This document shows, in pieces, positions 19,845 to 27,495 of a stretch of 27,495 nucleotides of DNA. The stretch comes from Fomitopsis serialis. Its lineage: Eukaryota > Basidiomycota > Agaricomycetes > Polyporales > Fomitopsidaceae. Location of the stretch: positions 1-27,495 of the forward strand of contig NW_025955438.1 of NCBI RefSeq assembly GCF_022376445.1, given 5' to 3'. A program made the translations under genes and the position numbers. The number at the start of each line of letters is the position of its first letter. The stretch's first letter is position 1. The notes under the pieces are model-generated. The model saw only the letters and a list, made by a program, of their open reading frames with translations. It made no database searches and was not told where the DNA came from.

Positions 19845-20800
19845 ATGGCACGCGGCACACGATCCACGAAAGTACGCGGCTCTGACGACGACAGTCATTT
19901 CAAGGATGCCCGTCCGTACCTAACTCGCACGTTCGCCCGCAGCCTGGGCGCGCCCCCGAAGCAGGCTGACGAGGAGACCGAGCCGCCCACTCTCAGCCAG
20001 GAGGCGCGTTTGACGGCACACGAGGAGGAGGTCTATTACCAGGGACTTGAGCTCAAAGCGGACAATGCCAAATTGCACCAGGCTCAGGCAAAGGTTTGTA
20101 CCACTGCCAACTTGTCAATCATAGCCTGCTAACCAGAAACGTCAACGGATAGGCAGAGGGGGAGGATCCCAGCTGGACACTCAGTCAAGATAGCAGCAGG
20201 TCCTTCAGTCGGACCAATTCGAAGAGCAGCGACATCAGCATAGGTGACGACGGCGACGGCGACGACACAGACGAATTCAAGGTCCCGTCCTCGGGCGATA
20301 GGGCCACTGCATACCAGCAGAGCAGGAAGGGGACCAGCCCTCCAGGAAGCACGACCGGCGGCACGACCGACGCAGGCGACTACGACAGCGGACACGAGAA
20401 CAATGACGATGAGTATGACGACGATGAGTACGACGACGATGAGTACGACGACGACGACGACGACGACGACGACAACGACAACGACGGTGGGAGCCAGACC
20501 GACACTGAAAGGCCACCGACCAAGCGCGATCGCAAGAGCAGCTTCCCCGAGGACAAACTCGACGCGAAGAAACTGCGCGAGATTCGCGAGGCCTTCAAGA
20601 ATCCGACTTCGAACCACCCTCACAAATTTTTCGACAAGCTCATGGATGAGTATGAGCTTGACCGCGTTGATCTTGAGAAGGCGCAGACGTTCGCGAAGGA
20701 TCACGAGAAAAGATTGGAGAAGCCCAAGAGCTGGAAGGACAGCGAGCTCCTCGATGTAGCGAGGAAGGAGTGGTCGATGCTTCTCGATAATCGTTACTGA
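19845..20800 (+). CDS. Acidic low-complexity protein of unknown function (2 exons, 298 aa)
   Basis: Exon 19845-20093 and exon 20153-20800 are joined by a 59-nt intron (GTTTGT donor, GCTAACC branch, GATAG acceptor), in phase. The N-terminus is basic (MARGTRSTKVRGSDD), with a helical HEEEVYYQGLELKADNAKLH near the exon end. The middle is Ser/Gly-rich, then an Asp/Glu/Tyr repeat with nine consecutive Asp codons. The last 85 residues are highly charged and helical, with KKLREIREAFKNP, HKFFDKLMDEYELDRVDLEK and a final KEWSMLLDNRY. I do not recognise it. The charge pattern would fit a nuclear or chaperone-like protein but nothing proves that. The strong TATA box suggests regulated or high expression. 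Its 3' end is 97 bp from the convergent TAF5 gene. Confidence 0.8.
20405..20485 (+). repeat. GAY-codon microsatellite encoding DDDEY/poly-Asp
   Basis: Three copies of a 15-nt unit (GAC GAC GAT GAG TAC type, the first lacking one codon) are followed by nine GAC codons and a GAC/AAC tail. It lies inside the acidic 298-aa protein. On the other strand it creates a spurious poly-Val frame. Length variation by slippage in whole codons would keep the frame. Confidence 0.85.
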
Positions 20801-20897
20801 AGTCGAACAGGGGGTCCTTGGTTTTGTGTACAACATGTTATGGCAGCGTCAGCAGGGTATTATAATTACAGTGACATAATGACTACACATTCGGAGA

Positions 20898-23747
20898 TCA
20901 TCGCTGCTCTGGGCTGAGATACGGGCCAGCAACAAGACACAAGTTACGAGGCGTGAACTGCACATTGATCATCGGCGTGCGTTTCGTCGGGAACGTCGCA
21001 AGCAAGTCCGACCTGTACGAAGCATCAGTAACGACCCCTCGCCACAGCGAACAACAGAGAATGTACTGACGTCTCGATGCTCTCCTCTTCCTTGCCACTT
21101 GGCGCGGGTGCGTCGCCATTGACGCCATTCGCGGTGTTCCCATTTGTGAGGACGCCGTTCTCCTTGGCCTTGCTCTGCGGCCCGCCCGCCGCCGCGACGT
21201 CCCAACACCGCACCGTCCAGTCTGCGCTGCCTGAGACAAGCATGGACGACTCCTCGCTGAATGCGAGGGAGTACACGGACGCGGTGTGCCCCGCCATCTT
21301 CTTGATCCGTTTTCCGGAGCCAAGGTCCCATAGGTTGATAGCGAGGTCCTCGCCTACAGGCCACAGTCGTTAGAACACATCACTGTGATGACCAACGCAG
21401 CGAACACACCGGCAGTGGCGAGGTACCGCCCGTTAGGGCTGAACGCGAGCGTAGAGACGATGCCTTGGTGGCCAATAAAGACACGCACGCAAGACCCACG
21501 CTGGACATCCCACAACCGTGCTGTCCAGTCGCTCGAACCCGTCGCCAGGTAGAGCGAGTTTGGATGGAAGCGCACACACTGGTCATCACCGTCAGCGCAA
21601 AGCGAGCCCAGAGGTTGACATGACCACTAACGTCAACGTCGCTCAGATGGCCAGCATACACTCTCAGCGCCGACGTCCGATCCGTCGACCACAGCCTTGC
21701 CGTCCTATCTCGACTCGCCGTAGCGAAGTAAATACCCATCGGGCCCCACTCCACGTCCCAGACGGGATTCTGGTGTCCTCTGTATGCTACGATGTTCGTC
21801 ATCGTGTCGAGCGACCACAACCGCGTGGTTGCATCTGCTGACGCGGAGAGGAGGTAGCGCGGTGGTGCGGCGGAGCCGTTGGTCGGGTCGAAAGTAACGG
21901 AGTAGACAGGCCCGCTGTGCCCGATGAGTTTGCGGGTGGTCGAGCCGCCTTTCTCACGGATCTTCTTAAGAGAGGAGCCTGAACGACAACTCAGGGTCGC
22001 TCGGATAGAAGGAGAGAGTAAAGGCTCACTGTCACGTATTGACGAGGGTTGGAAATCGCTCCTATAGCCTTTTAGCTTCTCGCCTTTGAGGCTCCACAAT
22101 CGGATGTAGCTCTCGGAGAATCCTGCGGCCATCATGGACGTGTCTTGAGAGAATGTGCAACATGGCACGCTGATGTACTGAGGTCATACAACTGACAAGG
22201 ATACATTGAACCATATGTACTCGCCCTTCGCCGACGTCATGCACCGTGTACGCGCAAATACTCGGTAACGGCTGATTCTTCACAACTCCTTGTTGCGTCC
22301 GCACCTCGGTGCGCTCCAGTCGTATCCGTTTTCTCGCGTCGCGGACCTTCTCGACCTCCCTCTTCACATCCGTTGTCCTGAAGGACGGCGGGTACGGGGG
22401 TAAGTCCGACTGAGGGATCCCGCCTGTCTCCTGTGTCGGACGGTTGTACAGTATTTTCAAGTCGTCGTGAATGCCGGGGTCTCGCTCGACCAGTGCTTGG
22501 TCTCTGAGTGCGCGGTCTGTCTCCGTGCGCAACTCCTCTGACATCGCGGGCATGCCGAGTTTTAGTTCGCCCTTTGATGCGTTGAACGACTGTGCATTCG
22601 TGAATGTTGATGTTGAGGAAGAACCGCTGGCCTGTGGGATCACGGACGTGAGCAGGCCTGTAGATTCCTCCCATGCATTTTCGGAGACGGATGTTGTGGT
22701 CGATGAGGTGACTTCAGGTCGAAGTAAGTCAATGTGCCTTTGGGCGCAGAAATTGAGGATAACTACCATCAAACCTGAGGTGGTTGTTGACCACTCGCAA
22801 GACGGCAGCTCGCCCTCTTTTACCCCTCTTGCCGGTGAAGCCCTCCCCTGAGCCTGTTGGCTCTCCACCCACACCTTCAGTCAGCCAGCCGACTAGGAGA
22901 CCGAATCCTGACCGGCTCATTCGCACTGTGTACTTCTCGTTCCGGAAGCGTTGCGCAAGTTCATCGTTTTGCACATGGAAAGGTAAGAGCAATGTTGATA
23001 GATGGTGCAGCGTAGGGGCATGTGTGGGTGCTAGTGATGGTGAGAACTCGGCATAGAACTTCAAGGCTTGAAGAAGCGACGACAACAGTCGTCAGTCATG
23101 GTGCACCAGCGTGGTCCTTGTCTTACTCACCGGCTTCCTTGAACCCATGTTGTATGAGATCAAGGTAGAAATGACAGAAGATGGGGAATAGTATGGGCCG
23201 AAATTCAGGCTAACGCGAGTTGATTATTTGGGCAACAACCTAGTTACATGCGTATACTCACTCGATACATGTCGAGAGATCCATCCACCCACGCCTCGAG
23301 CTCCCGGAAGCCCTCCTGCTTGTCGGTAGGATCTAGAGACAATATCTCCTCCGCTCCGACAGCATCAATACTGGATATGAGGTTCTGGATGGTGGCAGGG
23401 TTGCCCATTGAGGCGAGCTCCTGCAGGACACTGGCAGCATCCTTGAGGAAGTTCTCGCCTTGGCGGTTCGCCTTCTGCACGTACACAGACAGCGCTTTGA
23501 CCAGATCTTCAGCAGATATCGTGGAAGAAGTGGAGGCCTTAGAGGTGGAACCTTCCGGCTGTTTTCCTTTGTCGGGGCCATCGGCGTCCAGTGCAGCCAG
23601 GAGTTCCTTCTCGGCACCCTTGTAGCCCTTGTCTCGCAAGTAGTCCAGGATAGCCTTGTTGACGACGCTGAGAGGTTCTGCGGCAGCATTTGTGCCCGAG
23701 GGAGACGTCACATCGGGAGTAGAGGGCGCTGGCGTAGCTGCCGACAT
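20898..23747 (-). CDS. TAF5: TFIID subunit TAF5 (LisH/NTD2 and WD40), 9 exons, 801 aa
   Basis: Exons: 23747-23262, 23209-23131, 23066-22767, 22711-22225, 22169-22030, 21978-21632, 21578-21410, 21353-21071, 21012-20898; total 2406 nt in one frame. The N-terminus has a LisH-like helix pair (LSVVNKAILDYLRDKGYKGA), then the TAF5 NTD2 domain (YRPEFRPILFPIFCHFYLDL, KFYAEF, LVGWLTEG, VVNNHLRF). A linker leads to a WD40 propeller from about residue 445, with AAGFSESYIRLWSLKGEKL, LLSASADATTRLWS, FATASRDRTARLWS, LATGSSDWTARLWDVQRG and LVSGSADWTVRCWD. It ends in the family tail DLLATFPTKRTPMINVQFTP. TAF5 is a core scaffold of TFIID and, in many fungi, SAGA. Intron 4 (22224-22170) is best read as GC-AG. 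In-frame ATGs lie further upstream (23864, 23870, 23903), so a longer N-terminus is possible. Confidence 0.95.
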
Positions 23748-24126
23748 ACTGGTGGAAGGTCGATCGTGCTGGAGAGTCGGTCGCGGCGATGGTCTGACGA
23801 ACGCGCTTGACGCGTCCCACGTGATGTCGCCATGCGCGTCAGTAAGCGCCCAGCACAATGGCATCTTCATACTCTTCACGTTAACGTTGGTCCTCCATGT
23901 CATCTATGCATATGTGCGACTTCAAGTGTATCGCGTCGACGGCTCATCGATTCATCGGGACGAAGACATTCATTCTATCGGTACAGATTACAACAACCTG
24001 CCTATCATACAGTAAGTACTGCTTTGGCAGTTCGCATAAGGTAAGTACTGTCGTCTATCTGTACGAGCACTGCGCCCTTTCTGACACAATACGCAACGAA
24101 CACAGTGAACTACTGGGCAACGGAGT
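23748..24126. other. Intergenic region between RecQ and TAF5
   Basis: This stretch holds the 3' UTR of the RecQ gene and the promoter and leader of TAF5, both on the minus strand. The TAF5 reading frame stays open upstream to 23903 with three further in-frame ATGs. No clear TATA box or RNA gene was seen. Confidence 0.5.
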
Positions 24127-27013
24127 CTAATACCTGCGTCCGCGCGCCCGCTTCGAGTAACCACCACGGTACGAGCTTCCACCACTGCTCGAGCGCGATC
24201 CGTACGACGAATACTGGGTGTAGCTTCGTTTCTGGGCCGTCTTCGGCGGCGGCGACGGGGGCTCCAGATTCACGTACCCGACTTTCTTGCATTCCTTCTC
24301 GAATGCTTCGACGAGCGCATTGAAATCCACTTGCACCATGCTCCCAAACAGAGGATGCGCAGCGGACCACTTGTTCACGGTTAACCGCGGAGAAGTGATT
24401 CCGAAGGCCATTCGTGCCAGTAGGCGCGGGTCGTCACGCACGGTGCAGGCGTTGAGGATCGCCTGGATCTGCCGCGGGTCGGGCTTGCAGCTTGCCGTTG
24501 CGGCGAACTCAACGCCCGAACCGGACAAGCAGAAGCTGCATTTGCCACACATCTGATTTGGCACTGCGTCATCGTCGCCAAAATACGAGGCGAGGGCGTG
24601 TGCTAGGCCTATGTAGATTTAGGATCAGCATAGTTGAGCGAATGCAGGATGCCCAGGACACGCACAATCATCATTGGTAGCAAACTCCATGACTTGTCGG
24701 AGTTTCTGAACCGATTCCTCCTCGCGGGCCAGCATCCTGGTGAAGAGCTGATCTGCCAATGCTTGGATTTCTTCTGGGGCTTTCGGCAGGGGCTTCAAAA
24801 CCTGGTAACGCTGCAGATAAGTCCCAACGTCAATATGCTGTTCTCCGCTAAAGTTATTGTAATAGACGCTACAACTTACAGCCCGGACCTGTGAGGCCTT
24901 GCAATTGATGTAGCCTACGAAGACGCATGGTGAGGAGTGTCCTAGACTACAAGCGGCACCTGCTCACCAGCAAATTCCCACTCGCTAACATACCTCGCAA
25001 GGTCCGCGCGATTGATCTTCGAGTATTCGGCGGCTTTGGCCATGTCAATCTGCCATGACGCACGTTTGTCAACTGTACGCGATATGTCACCGTATGCAAT
25101 CTACGTACCTGATATCCAGTCCCTTTAGCTATCCAGCACGCTTTCAGCGCCTGTGCTTGCTTGCTCCGGTCTGACGTGACCTTTTTCCAACCATCGTTCG
25201 TTCGCGCGCTGATGTCGTAGACAGAGTAGTACGGCGTCACCGCGCGGATGTAGCCATGGTCGAGCTCGAGTTCGGCAAACGAGAGGTTCAACACATTTTG
25301 CTGCGTGGCTGAGTTCACTGATGTACCAAAGGACAATGTCACGGATGTTACTCACCCTGATGTCATATCTACACGGCGACAACGCCGTTAACGGGAGGAG
25401 GGTCAGACGATGAAAGCGAATGTAGACTCACATCTTCGCCTGGTGGTAATGGTTGAAGTCAATGGTGCCGTCGGGCGCGGGCTTGGCCATCGCGACCTCC
25501 TGAAGCCAAAGCTCGATGTCCCGCTTCGCGCAGGTATCCCCGCGTGCGAAGCCCTCAAGGACAGGGATGTCCGCTGCAGAAAGGAACATCAGGCATGTCG
25601 ATTCCAGCCCGTCACGTCCCGCCCTCCCGACTTCTTGACTGTAGTTCTCGAGTGTCTTGGGCATGTGGAAATGGATGACCTGGTGGGGTTTGAATCCGGT
25701 AATTGCAAGGGATCGTACGTCGATGACCTACCTGGCGGATGTTGGCTGGGTGGCGCATTGACTGAGCTCACGTTCATTCAGTTCGGCAAGATTCGTAAGG
25801 CTCACATTTGTCAATGCCCATACCAAATGCTATGGTAGCGCATACAATACCTCTATCGGACTCCATGAATCGCATCTGGATCTTCTCGCGTTCTTCCGCG
25901 GGCAGGCCTGCATGGTATACCATAGGTTCCAACCCATGCGGGCGCAATCGGTCCGCAATTTCCTCCGCCTGCTTCTGCAGAGTGACATAGATGATGACGG
26001 GACCCGTCCTCGACTGCAACATGGGCAGCACATGGGCCACCTTATCGTTCATGTTGTTCGCAACGTGTGCTCTCAACGCGAGACTGCCACAGCAGCGACT
26101 TCAGAATAAACGAGACAGGAGGTTGGGCGGGACGTACTTCGGGCGATAGACGGGAATGCGGAAGACGCCCTCCGTCGGGTGGATGAAGAAGCTCTTGCAG
26201 ATGTCTTCCGCGACAGTCTTCGTTGCGGTGGCAGTCAAGCACAGGACGCGCTCGACGTCGAGTTCCTCCGCGAAACGCGCAATCTTGAGGTACTCCGGGC
26301 GGAAGCTTGCGCCCCACTACATGAAGAGCTTAAATGCATAAACGCGACTACGGATGCAAACACCTACTTGTGAGATACAGTGGGACTCGTCGACTGCCAG
26401 AAGCGAGATTTTGACCTTCCGCATCATCGCGACAAAGGACTCGTTGTTCAGCCTGCGGTCGTCAGCCAACGCGTTCCCACATCGACATCAAGGACACTCG
26501 CCTCTCCGGGGCTACGTACAGTATCTTCATCGACCCGCTCAAAACCTCTTGCTTCACCCACGCAGACCTGTCCGCGGTGAGTGTACTATCCAAGCTGGCC
26601 GCTTTCACGTTCCGGTTGACAAGCGCGTCGACTTGGTCCTTCATGAGAGCAATCAAGGGCGAGATAACTAGCGTCAAGCCCTGCGCGTTGTCAATTAGTC
26701 GGTGGTCAGACACGCTCTAATAGGGGTCGCGCACGTCGAGGCATAGCGCGGGCACTTGGTAACACAAGCTCTTGCCGCCTATAAAACATCCTTCAATAGG
26801 TCGCCCGCGGCGATAAAAGCAACCATCATACCTCCAGTGGGAAACAAAACGAGCGCATTGTCGTTTTCCACGAGCAGCCTTTGGATGACCTGTCGTCCAC
26901 GCGTCAGTCCTCACACTCCTAAAGCCCAGCACACTTATGCACACCTCTTCCTGGGTGTGGCGAAACCCAGGGAAGCCGAAGGTGTCCCTGAGGACCGCGT
27001 GTGCCTGCTCCAT
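24127..27013 (-). CDS. RecQ family ATP-dependent DNA helicase (15 exons, 700 aa)
   Basis: Exons: 27013-26945, 26889-26832, 26778-26735, 26680-26502, 26452-26368, 26316-26138, 26083-25806, 25745-25732, 25679-25432, 25368-25356, 25300-25109, 25049-24968, 24914-24880, 24810-24666, 24608-24127; 2103 nt in one frame. RecQ unwinds DNA 3' to 5' in repair and replication. Motifs: [13 protein letters not shown] (motif 0), Walker A PTGGGKS at 40-46, DESH at 138-141, [30 protein letters not shown] and [10 protein letters not shown] (motif VI, about 317-326). A zinc site is formed by Cys541, Cys561, Cys564 and Cys567, close to the C-x16-C-x2-C-x2-C of bacterial RecQ. The tail is Ser/Gly/Arg-rich. The His of the usual WGHDFRPEY loop is replaced. 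Exons 8 and 10 are 14 and 13 nt, and intron 4 is GC-AG. Confidence 0.95.
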
Positions 27014-27495
27014 TATATCTCCTCTTAAGGAGAGAAGTACGATACGAAGGAGGTGGTGGTGCAAGACGGGTTAGTCGTCAGACACAAATCTGCGATCCCC
27101 ACAATGGACGCGTCCGGTCGCGCCCACGGGATCCGCAGTCACAACCGCGTTACGCGACGCGTAATGTCACATGCTCGCACCCCCGGAGGCTATTGCTCTG
27201 TCCAAGGCTCCACCACCATCTCGCTTCTCGTTCTTTGGATTCTGATGCAACGACCGTGGACTTTATCGACTCTGATTCCAGGCCGCCAGCCGTAGCTGCT
27301 GCGAAACTGACGACTGCTCAGTCCACCGTCCTGCGCCAAAGCTTTATGCAATTGCAAAAGTAAAAGGTCTGTTATACAACACGAGCACTGAACGAACAGC
27401 AAGCGGCATATCCACGATCCAGGTCCACCACTTCGAGCAGTAACGCTCTCTATACCACAACGAACACCCGTCTCTCCACCATCCTGTCTCGCACA
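27014..27495. other. RecQ promoter and possible start of a divergent gene
   Basis: The region upstream of RecQ carries two ACGCGT hexamers at 27108-27113 and 27157-27162, 95 and 144 bp from the RecQ ATG. On the plus strand an ATG at 27171 opens a short frame (MLAPPEAIALSKAPPPSRF) that stops at 27243. The next frame then continues with coding-like sequence (DATTVDFIDSDSRPPAVAAA) up to a GTAAAA donor-like site near 27360. This could be the 5' end of a divergent gene with a one-base error, or chance. The window ends before it can be decided. Confidence 0.35.

Noticed and set aside
20129..20836. 235-residue minus-strand frame with a long poly-Val/Ile segment resembling membrane helices
   Set aside because: It is the antisense reading of the Asp-codon repeat in the acidic protein, whose plus-strand gene has a TATA box and an in-phase intron. 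The valines come only from GTC/GTA complements of the repeat.
1..27495. CRISPR arrays, biosynthetic clusters, transposases or defence systems
   Set aside because: No regular spaced repeats, no synthetase or transposase motifs and no clustered pathway genes were found. The gene set is ordinary fungal housekeeping plus unknowns.

Overview
The window looks like a nuclear contig from a filamentous basidiomycete, most likely an Agaricomycete and possibly a polypore, although the lineage is inferred. The reasons are genes broken by many 45-80 nt GT-AG introns with CTRAY-type branch sites, very small exons, GC-rich coding sequence, and a set of typical fungal genes: a fused-type HIS7, a Pal1 morphology protein, a cytochrome b5-fused front-end desaturase, TAF5 and RecQ. 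I rebuilt exon structures by hand. Every multi-exon model from PAL1 to RecQ closes in one frame with the stated splice sites. HIS7 at the left edge is the exception, needing two single-base corrections.

Layout from left to right: the 3' part of HIS7 (+, 3-570, two apparent frameshifts); about 2.5 kb with no recognisable gene; PAL1 (-, 3042-4606); a 12-exon stand-alone MetE catalytic-domain protein (-, 5212-7021) with a TATA box; about 1.3 kb without a gene; ribosomal protein eL13 (+, 8410-9214); a cytochrome b5/front-end sphingolipid or acyl desaturase (-, 9456-11264); a 215 bp divergent promoter; a 1108-residue, mostly disordered protein of unknown function (+, 11480-14855); a single-pass, Mid2/SKG6-like secreted or plasma-membrane protein (+, 15379-17354); an unknown 262-residue protein (-, 18099-19092); a divergent promoter with a TATA box and ACGCGT motifs; an acidic unknown 298-residue protein (+, 19845-20800); TAF5 (-, 20898-23747); and a RecQ helicase (-, 24127-27013). 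A possible gene start lies at the right edge.

The genes do not form a pathway. They are mostly housekeeping functions: histidine synthesis, cell polarity, translation, lipid desaturation, transcription initiation and DNA repair. Divergent pairs share short promoters and convergent pairs share short 3' regions. I found no CRISPR array, rRNA, convincing tRNA or intact mobile element. The points most worth a second look are the stand-alone MetE domain with an unassigned substrate, two GC-AG introns, microexons of 13-22 nt that encode parts of catalytic domains, the HIS7 frameshifts, and three proteins of unknown function.
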